NCBI RefSeq assembly: GCF_022568835.1
Contig: NZ_JAKZHV010000003.1
Coordinates: forward strand, 248,001 to 312,000
DNA: 64,000 bases
Direction of reading: 5' to 3'
DNA from: Arsenicicoccus piscis
GTDB taxonomy: Bacteria > Actinomycetota > Actinomycetes > Actinomycetales > Dermatophilaceae
Of the stretch, positions 40,786 to 50,261 are shown piece by piece. The notes under the pieces are model-generated. The model saw only the letters and a program-made list of their open reading frames with translations. It made no database searches and had not been told where the DNA came from. Position numbers and translations under genes: made by a program. Numbering within the stretch: the first letter of the stretch is position 1; every line of letters begins with the position of its first letter.

Positions 40786-43700
40786 GCACCGCTGCCGGTC
40801 ATACGCACCGCCGATCCGGGCTCGACGGCCCGTTGAGCGAGGCCCTCGTGGGCACCCGGCGCTTCTTCACCAAGGGCACGGTGTCACCCGACCGGCGCAC
40901 GCTCACCGAGGTGGGTGGCCGCTCGGGCGACGCGTTCTACCGTGACCGTTGGGCGCACGACAAGGTGGTGCGCTCGACGCACGGCGTCAACTGCACCGGG
41001 TCCTGCTCGTGGAAGGTCTACGTCAAGGACGGGATCATCACCTGGGAGGCGCAGCAGACCGACTACCCGAGCCCGGGGGCGGACCGGCCGGACTACGAGC
41101 CCCGCGGCTGCCCGCGCGGCGCGGCCTTCTCGTGGTACACCTACTCGCCCACGCGCGTGCGCTACCCCTACATCCGCGGGGTGCTGCTCGAGATGTTCCG
41201 CGAGGCCAAGCGGCGCTACGGCGGCGACCCCGTGCTCGCCTGGGCGTCGATCGTGCAGGATCCCGAGCTGCGCGAGCGCTACCAGTCCGCGCGCGGCAAG
41301 GGCGGTCTCGTGCGCGCGTCGTGGGGCGAGGCGTGCGAGATCGTCGCTGCCGCAAACGTCTACACCATCAAGCGCTGGGGCCCGGACCGGATCGCGGGCT
41401 TCTCGCCGATCCCCGCGATGTCGATGGTGTCGTACGCGTCCGGCGCGCGCTTCACCGAGCTCATCGGCGGGGCCATGCTCTCGTTCTACGACTGGTACGC
41501 CGACCTGCCCGTCGCGTCGCCGCAGATGTTCGGCGACCAGACCGACGTGCCGGAGTCCGGCGACTGGTGGGACGCGGCCTACCTGATGATGTGGGGCTCC
41601 AACGTCCCGCTGACGCGCACCCCCGACGCGCACTGGATGACCGAGGCCCGCTACCGCGGCCAGAAGGTCGTCGTCGTGTCGCCCGACTACGCCGAGAACG
41701 TCAAGTTCGCCGACGAGTGGCTCGCGGCCGCGCCCGGCACCGACGCGGCGCTCGCGATGGCGATGGGTCACGTCATCCTCAAGGAGTTCTTCGTAGACCG
41801 TGAGGTCGAGTTCTTCCGCGACTACGTCACCACGTTCACGGACCTTCCGTACCTCATCACGCTGGACCGTCAGGACGACGGGACCTACACCCCTGGCAAG
41901 AACCTCGTGGCCGGCGACTTCGACTGTGCCGAGAAGGAATCCGAGAACGCCATGTGGAAGCCCGCGCTCGTCGACGACGTGACCGGGGAGGTGGTCATCC
42001 CGCGCGGCTCGCTCGGCCACCGCTTCGGCGAGGAGGGCGTCGGGCAGTGGAACCTCGACCTCGGCGACGTCCGTCCGCGGCTGTCCCTGCACGGCGACGG
42101 GGTGGCGTCGGTCGAGGTGCGGCTGCCGCGCTTCGACGCGCTCGACGGCAAGGCGGTCATGACGCCGCGCGGCGTGCCCGTCGCGCAGATCGGGGACCAG
42201 CTCGTGACCACGGTCTTCGACCTGCTGCTCGCGCAGTACGGCGTGGCGCGACCGGGCCTTCCGGGCCAGTGGCCGACCGGCTACGACGATGTCGACGCGC
42301 CCTACACGCCGGCGTGGCAGGAGGACATCACGTCCGTGCCGGCCGAGGCGGTGGCCCGCATCGCGCGCGAGTTCGCGCAGAACGCCGCTGACACGCAAGG
42401 GCGTTCGATGATCCTGATGGGTGCCGGCACCAACCACTGGTACCACTCGGACCTCATCTACCGCGCCATGCTGATGCTGACGACGATCACCGGGTGCCAG
42501 GGCCGCAACGGCGGCGGCTGGGCGCACTACGTCGGCCAGGAGAAGATCCGGCCGCTGACCGGCTTCCAGCACACGGCGTTCGCGCTCGACTGGCAGCGGC
42601 CGCCGCGGCACATGGCGCAGACGGCCTACTGGTACCTCAACACCAGCCAGTACCGCTACGACACCTACGACACCGACGACATCGGTGCCGGGCTCGGTGC
42701 GTTCGAGGGGCGCGCGGTCGCCGACCTCGTCGCGCAGTCCGCCCGGCTCGGCTGGCTGCCGTCCTACCCGACCTTCAACCGCAGCTCGATCGCGCTGCCG
42801 GACGAGGCCGCGCAGGCCGGCATGGAGGTGCCCGCCTACGTCGTCGACCAGCTCAAGAAGGGCGAGCTGCGTTTTGCTGCAGAGGATCCCGAGGCCGAGG
42901 AGAACTGGCCGCGCATCCTGATGATGTGGCGCGCCAACCTGTTCGGGTCGTCCGCCAAGGGTGACGAGTACTTCCTCAAGCACCTGCTCGGCACCGACAA
43001 CGCCGTGCACGCCGAGCAGGCGCCCGAGAGCAAGCGCCCCCGCGACGTCGTCTGGCGCGAGCAGATCCCCGAGGGCAAGCTCGACCTGCTGATGACGATC
43101 GACTTCCGGATGACGAGCTCCACGATCCTGTCCGACGTCGTGCTGCCGGCCGCCACCTGGTACGAGAAGCACGACATCAACACGACCGACATGCACCCGT
43201 TCATCCACTCGTTCAACCCGGCGATCTCCCCGCCGTGGCAGTCCAAGACCGACTGGGACGCGTTCAAGGAGATCGCCAAGGTCTTCAGCCGGCTGGCCGA
43301 GGACCACCTCGGGACGCGCACGGACGTCGTCGCCAAGCCGCTGTGGCACGACACCCCCGAGGCGATGGCCACGGTGCACGGGCGGGTCCTGGACTGGAAG
43401 GCCGGCGAGTGCGAGCCGGTGCCGGGCAAGACCTTGCCGGTGCTGGCGGTCGTCCAGCGCGACTACACCGCGGTCTACGACAAGATGACGGCGATCGGGC
43501 CGCTGTTCGACACCCTCGGCACGACGACCAAGGGCATCACCTGCGATGTCAAGCGCGAGATCGACTACCTCAAGACGCGCAACGGCGTCGTCCACGGCGG
43601 GGTCGCCGACGGCCGGCCCAAGCTCGAGACCGACATCCAGGTCGCCGAGACGATCATGACGCTGTCCGGCACGACCAACGGGCACCTGGCGACCCAGGGG

Positions 43701-44492
43701 TTCAAGGTCCTCGAGAAGCGCACGGGCACCGAGCTGCACGACCTGTCCGCCGAGCACGAGGGCAAGCTGGTCACCTTCCCCGACACCCAGGCGGCGCCCG
43801 TCCCGGTCATCACCTCGCCGGAGTGGTCCGGCTCGGAGACCGGGGGCCGGCGCTACAGCCCGTTCACGATCAACATCGAGCGGCTCAAGCCCTTCCACAC
43901 GCTGACCGGGCGCCAGCACCTCTACCTCGACCACGACTGGATGCAGAAGATGGGCGAGTCGCTGCCCACCTACCGGCCGCCGCTCAACATGACCCGCCTG
44001 TTCGGCGAGAAGCCGCTCGGCGAGACCGGCGAGCTGGGCGTGTCCGTGCGGTATCTCACGCCGCACAACAAGTGGTCGATCCACTCGGAGTACCAGGACA
44101 ACCTGTTCATGCTGTCGCTGTCCCGCGGTGGTCAGGGCATCTGGATGAGCGACCAGGACGCCGCGAAGATCGGTGTGCGAGACAACGACTGGGTCGAGGC
44201 GGTCAACCGCAACGGCGTCGTCGTCGCGCGCGCGGTGGTGAGCCACCGGATGCCGGAGGGCACGGTCTACATGCACCACGCGCAGGACCGGCTCATCGAC
44301 GTGCCCCTCACCGAGACCGACGGCAAGCGCGGCGGGATCCACAACTCGATGACGCGCATCATGGTCAAGCCGAGCCACGTCATCGGGGGCTACGCCCAGC
44401 TCGCCTACTTCTTCAACTACATCGGCCCGACGGGCAACAACCGCGACGAGGTGACGATGATCCGCAAGCGTTCCCAGACCGTCGAGTACTGA
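40782..44492 (+). CDS. narG: Respiratory nitrate reductase alpha subunit
   Basis: NarG (1236 residues) reduces nitrate to nitrite at a molybdenum bis-MGD centre on the cytoplasmic face. The N-terminal [4Fe-4S] site has the NarG-type His ligand: H67-x3-C71-x3-C75 in STHGVNCTGSCSWKVYVKDG, with a further Cys in EPRGCPRGA. Typical segments are YDWYADLPVASPQMFGDQTD, HWYHSDLIYRAMLMLTTITG, NTTDMHPFIHSFNPAISPPW and the C-terminal GGYAQLAYFFNYIGPTGNNR. No twin-arginine signal is seen, fitting the membrane-anchored cytoplasmic form. GAGGAG precedes ATG 40782. It is coupled to the HTH gene by ATGA and followed 28 bases later by narH. Confidence 0.97.
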   Translation: MSTAAGHTHRRSGLDGPLSEALVGTRRFFTKGTVSPDRRTLTEVGGRSGDAFYRDRWAHDKVVRSTHGVNCTGSCSWKVYVKDGIITWEAQQTDYPSPGADRPDYEPRGCPRGAAFSWYTYSPTRVRYPYIRGVLLEMFREAKRRYGGDPVLAWASIVQDPELRERYQSARGKGGLVRASWGEACEIVAAANVYTIKRWGPDRIAGFSPIPAMSMVSYASGARFTELIGGAMLSFYDWYADLPVASPQMFGDQTDVPESGDWWDAAYLMMWGSNVPLTRTPDAHWMTEARYRGQKVVVVSPDYAENVKFADEWLAAAPGTDAALAMAMGHVILKEFFVDREVEFFRDYVTTFTDLPYLITLDRQDDGTYTPGKNLVAGDFDCAEKESENAMWKPALVDDVTGEVVIPRGSLGHRFGEEGVGQWNLDLGDVRPRLSLHGDGVASVEVRLPRFDALDGKAVMTPRGVPVAQIGDQLVTTVFDLLLAQYGVARPGLPGQWPTGYDDVDAPYTPAWQEDITSVPAEAVARIAREFAQNAADTQGRSMILMGAGTNHWYHSDLIYRAMLMLTTITGCQGRNGGGWAHYVGQEKIRPLTGFQHTAFALDWQRPPRHMAQTAYWYLNTSQYRYDTYDTDDIGAGLGAFEGRAVADLVAQSARLGWLPSYPTFNRSSIALPDEAAQAGMEVPAYVVDQLKKGELRFAAEDPEAEENWPRILMMWRANLFGSSAKGDEYFLKHLLGTDNAVHAEQAPESKRPRDVVWREQIPEGKLDLLMTIDFRMTSSTILSDVVLPAATWYEKHDINTTDMHPFIHSFNPAISPPWQSKTDWDAFKEIAKVFSRLAEDHLGTRTDVVAKPLWHDTPEAMATVHGRVLDWKAGECEPVPGKTLPVLAVVQRDYTAVYDKMTAIGPLFDTLGTTTKGITCDVKREIDYLKTRNGVVHGGVADGRPKLETDIQVAETIMTLSGTTNGHLATQGFKVLEKRTGTELHDLSAEHEGKLVTFPDTQAAPVPVITSPEWSGSETGGRRYSPFTINIERLKPFHTLTGRQHLYLDHDWMQKMGESLPTYRPPLNMTRLFGEKPLGETGELGVSVRYLTPHNKWSIHSEYQDNLFMLSLSRGGQGIWMSDQDAAKIGVRDNDWVEAVNRNGVVVARAVVSHRMPEGTVYMHHAQDRLIDVPLTETDGKRGGIHNSMTRIMVKPSHVIGGYAQLAYFFNYIGPTGNNRDEVTMIRKRSQTVEY

Positions 44493-44520
44493 ACAAGCCG
44501 AGAGAGGAAGGAGATTCGCT

Positions 44521-46236
44521 ATGCGTGTCATGGCTCAGATGGCGATGGTCATGAACCTCGACAAGTGCATCGGGTGCCACACCTGCTCGGTCACCTGCAA
44601 GCAGGCGTGGACCAACCGTCCCGGCACGGAGTACGTCTGGTTCAACAACGTGGAGACCCGGCCCGGCCTCGGCTACCCGCGCCGCTACGAGGACCAGGAC
44701 GAGTGGGAGGGCGGCTGGGTGCTCAACCGGCGCGGCAACCTCACGCTGCGCGCCGGCGGCCGGCTGAAGAAGCTCGCCAACATCTTCGTCAACCCCAAGA
44801 TGCCGTCGATCCAGGACTACTACGAGCCCTGGACCTACGACTACGAGACGCTGCTGAACGCCCCTGCGCAGCAACACTTCCCGGTCGCCCGGCCCTTCTC
44901 GCTCATCAGCGGCAAGCAGATGAACGTCTCCTGGTCGGCCAACTGGGACGACGACCTCGGCGGCTCCAAGGAGACCGCTCACCAGGACGTCATGCTCAAG
45001 GGGATCTCGGACAAGGTGAAGTTCGAGTTCGAGCAGACCTTCATGTTCTACCTGCCGCGCATCTGCGAGCACTGCCTCAACCCGTCGTGCGCCGCGTCCT
45101 GCCCGTCGGGGGCGATCTACAAGCGCAGCGAGGACGGCATCGTCCTGGTCGACCAGGACAAGTGCCGGGGCTGGCGGATGTGCATCAGCGGCTGCCCCTA
45201 CAAGAAGGTCTACTTCAACCACAAGACCGGCAAGGCCGAGAAGTGCACCTTCTGCTTCCCGCGCATCGAGGTCGGCATCCCCACGGTCTGCTCCGAGACC
45301 TGCGTCGGCCGGCTGCGCTACATCGGGCTCATGCTCTACGACGCAGACCGGGTGCTCGAGGCCGCGTCGACGCCGGACGACGAGGACCTCTACGAGGCCC
45401 AGCGGTCGGTCTTCCTCGACCCGCACGACCCGGCGGTCGTCCGCGAGGCCGAGCGGGCCGGCATCCCCGGTGACTGGATCACGGCCGCGCAGCGCTCCCC
45501 GGTCTACAAGCTCATCAACGACTACCGCGTCGCGCTGCCGCTGCACCCGGAGTACCGCACCATGCCGATGGTCTGGTACATCCCGCCGCTCTCGCCGGTG
45601 GTCGACATCATCAAGGACACCGGTCACGACGGCGAGGACCGCGACAACCTGTTCGCGGCCATCGACACGCTCCGGATCCCGGTCGAGTACCTCGCGAACC
45701 TGTTCACCGCAGGCGACCCGAAGCCGGTCACCGGGGTGCTGCGCAAGCTCGCCGCGATGCGGTCCTACATGCGCGACATCAACCTCGGCCGCGACCCCGA
45801 CGAGTCGATCCCCGAGGGCGTCGGCATGGACCCGGAGGCGATGTACGAGATGTATCGCCTGCTGGCGCTCGCGAAGTACGCCGAGCGCTATGTCATCCCG
45901 ACCGCGCACAGCGAGGACGCGCACCGGCTCGAGGAGCTCGCCACCGACTGCGCGGTCGGCGACTACTCCGACGACATGGGCGCGTTCGGCGAAGGCTCCG
46001 GGGTGCTGCCGACAGTGGCGCAGGAGAACTTCGCGATGCTGAAGGCCCGCCAGACCGCCGACACCCTCGTCGGTGGCGGCTCGAAGTCCGGCCGGGTCAA
46101 CCTGCTGAACTGGGACGGCAAGGGCATGCCCGAGGGCATGTTCCCCGGCGCCGGCTCCGCCGACGTGTCGCCCACGGACGAGGCGGCCCAGATCCGCGAC
46201 CCGCAGCCCGGGGCCGACCTCGGTGACCCGCGATGA
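44521..46236 (+). CDS. narH: Respiratory nitrate reductase beta subunit
   Basis: NarH (571 residues) passes electrons from NarI haem to NarG through four Fe-S clusters. Four Cys groups are present: CIGCHTCSVTCKQAW (residues ~16-26), CEHCLNPSCAASCPSG, CRGWRMCISGCPYKK and CTFCFPRIEVGIPTVCSETC. The Trp in CRGW marks the [3Fe-4S] site typical of NarH. AAGGAG lies just upstream of ATG 44521. The C-terminal ~60 residues are longer than in many homologues. Its stop overlaps narJ (ATGA). Confidence 0.97.
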   Translation: MRVMAQMAMVMNLDKCIGCHTCSVTCKQAWTNRPGTEYVWFNNVETRPGLGYPRRYEDQDEWEGGWVLNRRGNLTLRAGGRLKKLANIFVNPKMPSIQDYYEPWTYDYETLLNAPAQQHFPVARPFSLISGKQMNVSWSANWDDDLGGSKETAHQDVMLKGISDKVKFEFEQTFMFYLPRICEHCLNPSCAASCPSGAIYKRSEDGIVLVDQDKCRGWRMCISGCPYKKVYFNHKTGKAEKCTFCFPRIEVGIPTVCSETCVGRLRYIGLMLYDADRVLEAASTPDDEDLYEAQRSVFLDPHDPAVVREAERAGIPGDWITAAQRSPVYKLINDYRVALPLHPEYRTMPMVWYIPPLSPVVDIIKDTGHDGEDRDNLFAAIDTLRIPVEYLANLFTAGDPKPVTGVLRKLAAMRSYMRDINLGRDPDESIPEGVGMDPEAMYEMYRLLALAKYAERYVIPTAHSEDAHRLEELATDCAVGDYSDDMGAFGEGSGVLPTVAQENFAMLKARQTADTLVGGGSKSGRVNLLNWDGKGMPEGMFPGAGSADVSPTDEAAQIRDPQPGADLGDPR

Positions 46237-46967
46237 TCTCGCTCCCGCTGCTGCGGCGGCACAGGTCGGCGGCCCTGCCGCTCACGACCGACCAGACCCA
46301 GGCCGCGTGGCAGTGCGTGTCGCTGCTGCTCGGCTATCCGGACGACGAGCTGCATGGTCGGCTGCCGGCGATCCGGTCGGTCGCCGAGCAGCTGCCCGAG
46401 GCCGTGGGGGCACCCATCCTGCGGCTCGTGGGGGCGCTCGAGGAGGAGGACCCGGAGCGGCTGCGGGTGGTCTACGTGGAGACGTTCGACTACACCCGCC
46501 GGTGCGCGCCCTACCTGACCTACTTCGCGCACGGCGACACCCGCAAGCGCGGGCTGGCGCTGGTGCAGATCAAGCAGGCCTACCGGCGCGCAGGGGTAGA
46601 GCTCGCGGACGGTGAGCTGCCCGACCACCTCAGCGTCGTGCTCGAGTTCGGCGCCACCGCCAGCCTCGAGGGCGGGATGCGCCTCCTCCTCGACCACCGA
46701 GCCGGGGTCGAGGTGCTGCGGATGGCCCTGCAGGACAAGGGTTCTCGCTGGGCTGACGCCTTGGTCGCCCTGTCAGCCACGCTGCCCCCGCTCGACGGTG
46801 ACGAGAAGGAAGCAGTCGCCCGACTGATCGCCGCCGGGCCGCCGGAGGAAGAGGTCGGTCTCGACCCCTACTCCATCGACCCGACGCTCGACGCCCACCT
46901 CAACCCCCGGCCCTCGGCCGACGCCGACCTCGACGAGCTCCTCTCGAGACAAGGAAACCGCTCATGA
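46233..46967 (+). CDS. narJ: Nitrate reductase assembly chaperone
   Basis: NarJ (244 residues) is a TorD-family cytosolic chaperone that binds NarG for cofactor insertion and membrane docking. Signatures are AWQCVSLLLGYPDDELH at the N-terminus, YVETFDYTRRCAPYLTYFAH in the middle, and ELPDHLSVVLEFGA. It lies in the canonical GHJI position with four-base overlaps on both sides. Confidence 0.95.
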   Translation: MISLPLLRRHRSAALPLTTDQTQAAWQCVSLLLGYPDDELHGRLPAIRSVAEQLPEAVGAPILRLVGALEEEDPERLRVVYVETFDYTRRCAPYLTYFAHGDTRKRGLALVQIKQAYRRAGVELADGELPDHLSVVLEFGATASLEGGMRLLLDHRAGVEVLRMALQDKGSRWADALVALSATLPPLDGDEKEAVARLIAAGPPEEEVGLDPYSIDPTLDAHLNPRPSADADLDELLSRQGNRS

Positions 46968-47713
46968 ACATGTTGCTGTGGGTCGTCTTCCCCTACATCT
47001 GCCTCACGATCTTCGTCGTCGGCCACTACTGGCGCTACAAGTACGACAAGTTCGGCTGGACCACCCGCTCGTCCCAGCTCTACGAGGACCGGCTGCTGCG
47101 GTGGGGGAGCCCGATGTTCCACTTCGGCATCCTGTTCGTCGTGCTCGGGCACGTCATGGGTCTGCTGGTGCCGAAGTCGTGGACCGACGCCGTAGGGATC
47201 AGCCAGGAGGCCTACCACTTCATGGCGATCTCGGTCGGTCTGCTGGCCGGCTTCCTCACCCTCGCCGGCATCGCGATCCTGATCTACCGCCGGCGCACCA
47301 CGGGCCCGGTCTTCTCGGCGACCACGCCGATGGACAAGGTGATGTATGCCCTGCTCGTCGTCGTCATCCTGCTCGGGCTGGCCAACACCCTCGGGTGGCA
47401 CGCCGCCGGCATCGGCAACACCGGGCCGGTCCCCGAGCACTACAACTACCGCGAGGGCGTGTCGATCTGGTTCCGCCAGTTCCTCACCTTCCACCCCGAC
47501 GCCGACCTGATGGCGCAGGCGCCGCTCGGCTTCCAGCTGCACCTGCTGTCGGCCTGCGTGCTGTTCGCGCTGTGGCCGTTCACCCGGCTGGTGCACGTCT
47601 TCAGCGCGCCGGTCGGCTACGTCACCCGGCCGTACGTGGTCTACCGCAGCCGCGACGAGCGCCCCGGAGCCGGCGTCGGCAGCCGGGCCCCGCAGCGCGG
47701 CTGGGAGCGCTGA
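46964..47713 (+). CDS. narI: Respiratory nitrate reductase gamma subunit (cytochrome b)
   Basis: NarI (249 residues) is the five-segment membrane cytochrome b that oxidises menaquinol and anchors NarGH. Segments include LLWVVFPYICLTIFVVGHYW, FHFGILFVVLGHVMGLLVP, and LGFQLHLLSACVLFALWPFT. His residues in GHYWRYK, MFHFGILFVVLGHVMG and FQLHLL with LVHVF provide the two haem b ligands. The short cytoplasmic tail is basic. It completes the operon; no terminator with a T-run is visible in the 9 bases before the convergent small gene. Confidence 0.96.
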   Translation: MNMLLWVVFPYICLTIFVVGHYWRYKYDKFGWTTRSSQLYEDRLLRWGSPMFHFGILFVVLGHVMGLLVPKSWTDAVGISQEAYHFMAISVGLLAGFLTLAGIAILIYRRRTTGPVFSATTPMDKVMYALLVVVILLGLANTLGWHAAGIGNTGPVPEHYNYREGVSIWFRQFLTFHPDADLMAQAPLGFQLHLLSACVLFALWPFTRLVHVFSAPVGYVTRPYVVYRSRDERPGAGVGSRAPQRGWER

Positions 47714-47722
47714 CCCGGGCGG

Positions 47723-47893
47723 TCAGTCGCCGGAGAGCCGGGCGAGCAGCCAGGCCACGCCACCGACGAAGAACAGGCAGAACCCGACGGTCGCGATGCC
47801 CTGCCAGTGCAGCAGGGTGCCGACCAGGCAGATCAGCGCGCCACCGAGGATCAGGATGAGGTGGTCACGGGTCGTGCCGAGGTGCTTCTTCAC
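47723..47893 (-). CDS. Small two-segment membrane protein after zur
   Basis: A 56-residue protein starting at GTG 47893, in a GTGA overlap with the zur stop. Two hydrophobic stretches (HLILILGGALICLVGTLLHW and GIATVGFCLFFVGGVAWLLA) are separated by a short turn. I recognise no family, but the size, overlap and composition support a real gene. It is the last gene of the zinc operon, so it may be zinc-regulated. Confidence 0.6.
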   Translation of the reverse strand: MKKHLGTTRDHLILILGGALICLVGTLLHWQGIATVGFCLFFVGGVAWLLARLSGD

Positions 47894-48345
47894 CGGGCCA
47901 CCGTATCCCGCTCGGCTGCACGCGCTTTGTCGGTCGGCTCGGTCCGCTCGTCCGCCGTGCACTGCGCGCAGGTTCCGAACACCTCGAGCGTGTGCGTCAC
48001 CTGGCTGAAGCCGTGCTCCGCGGCCACCCGGTCGGCCCACGTCTCGACGGTCGGACCCTCGATCTCGAGGGTGCGTCCGCAGCTGCGGCACACCAGGTGG
48101 TGGTGATGGCCGCTCGACGCGCACAGCCGGTAGCGCGCCTCACCGTCGTCGGTGCGCAGCACGTCCACGACACCGTCGTCGGCCATCGCGTTGAGATTCC
48201 GGTAGACCGTGGCCAGCCCGATGCTGTCCCCGTCGGCCCGCAGCCGGGCGTGCAGGGTTTGCGCCGACGTGAAGTCGTCGGTCTCGGCGAGCAGCTCGTG
48301 CACCGCCCGACGCTGCCGCGTCGTCCTGCGCTCGACCTCAGCCAC
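47890..48345 (-). CDS. zur: Fur-family zinc uptake regulator
   Basis: A 151-residue Fur-family repressor. The winged helix (TTRQRRAVHELLAETDDFTS, GDSIGLATVYRNLNAMADDG) is followed by the dimer domain with SSGHHHHLVCRSCGRTLEIE and a C-terminal CAQC. The CxxC pairs form the structural zinc site and the His run the sensing site. With zinc bound it should repress znuABC. GTG 48345 overlaps the znuB stop by 8 bases, so it is autoregulated within the operon. Zur rather than Fur is inferred from the neighbours. Confidence 0.9.
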   Translation of the reverse strand: MAEVERRTTRQRRAVHELLAETDDFTSAQTLHARLRADGDSIGLATVYRNLNAMADDGVVDVLRTDDGEARYRLCASSGHHHHLVCRSCGRTLEIEGPTVETWADRVAAEHGFSQVTHTLEVFGTCAQCTADERTEPTDKARAAERDTVAR

Positions 48346-49444
48346 CCTGGCCCCCCGTGCTCGTTGCCGTCGTCGCCGAGCTCTGCTCGTCGTGCTCGTC
48401 AAAACCGTCCTTGTCGGGCTCGGCTCCTTGGTCCTCCGGGCCTCCCTCGCCAGGGCTCGGTCGTGTCCTCGGACGCATCGTCGCCGAGCCGTGCTCGTGG
48501 TAGTGACCCCCATGCGCCGCATGCCGGTGCCCGTCGTGCAGGTAGTCCACGTGGTCGCCGTGGGGGAGGGCGGGGTGGCCGCAGTCGCGACCGTGCTCGT
48601 GCTCGTGCGCCTCGGTGAGGCGACTGCGGCGCGCGGTGGCGCGGTGGCAGACGGCGACCAGGATGGCTACCAGGATGAAGACCGCGATCGCGAGCAGCAC
48701 GATCGTGCCGCCGGACGGGGTGTCCAGCCAGAAGCTGGTGGTGACGCCGCCCACGCTGCAGAGGATCCCGATGGCGACGGCCAGTCCCATCGCGGCCTTG
48801 AAGCTGCGGCAGACGAGCTGGCTGGTGGCGTTGGGCACGATCATGAGCGCGCTGATCAGCAGCAGGCCGACGACCCGCATCGACACGACCACGGTGGTGG
48901 CCGTGAGGACGGCGAGGGTGATGTTGAGCGCCATCACGGGCAGGCCCGCCGCGCGGGCGTACTCCTCGTCGTTGGCGACCGCGAACAGGCGCGGCCGCAG
49001 CACCAGCGTCGTCGCCATGACGATGCCGGCGAGCACCGCGAACGCGACGATGTCCTGAGAGGTCGTCGTGGTGATCGACCCGAACAGGTAGGAGTTGAGG
49101 GAGCGTCCGCCCGACGTCGACCGGGACATCAGGACCACGCCGAGCGCGATCCCGCCGTAGAACATGACGGCGAGGGCTACGTCCGCGCTGGTGCGCCCCC
49201 GGGCGCGGACCACCTCGATGACGACCGCGGCGATCACGGCGAGGACGAGCGCGGTGAGCACCGGGGCCTGACCGGTGAGGACGCCGATCGCCACACCGGC
49301 GAGGGCCATGTGCCCCATGCCGTCACCGATCAGCGCGAGCCGGCGCTGCACGAGGAAGACGCCGACCATGGGCGCAGCGGCCCCGACGAGCAGGGCGGCC
49401 AGCAGGGCCCGTTGCATGAAGTCGTAGCTCAGCAGGTCAAGCAC
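48338..49444 (-). CDS. znuB: Zinc ABC transporter permease with His-rich tail
   Basis: The 368-residue permease has about eight or nine hydrophobic segments typical of the ABC-3 family (LLAALLVGAAAPMVGVFLVQ, GDGMGHMALAGVAIGVL, GLLLISALMIVPNATSQLVC). After the last segment comes a cytoplasmic tail with a dense His cluster: EAHEHEHGRDCGHPALPHGD followed by further HGH/HAAHGGHYHEH words, about a dozen His in 45 residues, then an acidic end. The tail should bind zinc. GTG 49444 overlaps znuC by 8 bases. Confidence 0.92.
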   Translation of the reverse strand: MLDLLSYDFMQRALLAALLVGAAAPMVGVFLVQRRLALIGDGMGHMALAGVAIGVLTGQAPVLTALVLAVIAAVVIEVVRARGRTSADVALAVMFYGGIALGVVLMSRSTSGGRSLNSYLFGSITTTTSQDIVAFAVLAGIVMATTLVLRPRLFAVANDEEYARAAGLPVMALNITLAVLTATTVVVSMRVVGLLLISALMIVPNATSQLVCRSFKAAMGLAVAIGILCSVGGVTTSFWLDTPSGGTIVLLAIAVFILVAILVAVCHRATARRSRLTEAHEHEHGRDCGHPALPHGDHVDYLHDGHRHAAHGGHYHEHGSATMRPRTRPSPGEGGPEDQGAEPDKDGFDEHDEQSSATTATSTGGQGG

Positions 49445-50261
49445 GGTGGCCTCCTCGACCGAGCGGCTCGTCGAGCCCGAGGTGCCGGTGCCCCAGGGCG
49501 TGGGCATGGGGGTCGGGGTCGTCGTCGTGGTGGTGGTCGTGGCCGGTCAGCAGCGCGACGGCGCGGGCGTCGTAGGCGGCGAGCGACCCGTCGAAGGTCA
49601 CCGTGCCGCCACTCATCGCGACGACCCGGGTGAGGGCGGGGCGCAGCGCGTCGATCTCGTGGGTGACGATCAGCTGGGCGACGCCCTGGTCGCGCAACCC
49701 GATGATCACGTCGGTGAGCAACCGCTGGTTGGTCAGGTCCACCCCGGCGGTCGGCTCGTCCATGACCAGGACCCGCGGCTCGGCGGCGAGGGCCCGCGCG
49801 ACGAGGACGCGTCGCTGCTGCCCGCCCGAGAGGGTGCTGACCTCCTCGCGCGCGTGGCCCTCGAGACCGACGACCTCGAGCGACGAGGCGATGATCTGCC
49901 GGTCGACGGGACGCAACCGCGCGAGCAGGCCCTGGTGGGGCAGCCGACCGATGGCGACCACCTCCTGGACCGTGGAGGCTACCGAGGTGGAGAGGGTGTG
50001 CCGCTGGGGGACGTAGCCGACGAGCGAGCGGTCCTTGAACGACGCGAGGGGGGTGCCGAACAGCTCGACCGACCCGCCGAGCTGGTCGTTGAGGCCGAGC
50101 AGGCCCTTGACGAGGGTGGACTTGCCGCAGCCGTTCGCGCCGACGATGGCGATCGTCTCGCCGGGGCGCACGGTCAGCGAGACGTCGTGGACGACCACGC
50201 GGTCGGCGTACCCGAAGGCCGCCGACCTCAGTGCGATGACGGGGCTGTCGTTCACGAGCAT
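49437..50261 (-). CDS. znuC: Zinc ABC transporter ATP-binding protein with His-rich tail
   Basis: A 274-residue ABC ATPase: Walker A IVGANGCGKSTLVKG, Q-loop GYVPQRHTL, signature STLSGGQQRRVLVARAL, Walker B VLVMDEPTAGVD and H-loop IVTHEID. The C-terminal ~35 residues are rich in His and Asp (TGHDHHHDDDPDPHAHALGH), unusual for this subunit and echoing the tail of the permease. It powers import of the metal delivered by ZnuA. ATG 50261 overlaps the znuA stop by 10 bases. Confidence 0.93.
   Translation of the reverse strand: MLVNDSPVIALRSAAFGYADRVVVHDVSLTVRPGETIAIVGANGCGKSTLVKGLLGLNDQLGGSVELFGTPLASFKDRSLVGYVPQRHTLSTSVASTVQEVVAIGRLPHQGLLARLRPVDRQIIASSLEVVGLEGHAREEVSTLSGGQQRRVLVARALAAEPRVLVMDEPTAGVDLTNQRLLTDVIIGLRDQGVAQLIVTHEIDALRPALTRVVAMSGGTVTFDGSLAAYDARAVALLTGHDHHHDDDPDPHAHALGHRHLGLDEPLGRGGHRA

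Noticed and set aside
40884-44531. Long open frame of over 1200 codons on the minus strand
   Set aside because: It is antisense to narG, whose protein matches its family throughout. The antisense product is Arg/Val/Asp-rich without domains, as expected in very GC-rich DNA.
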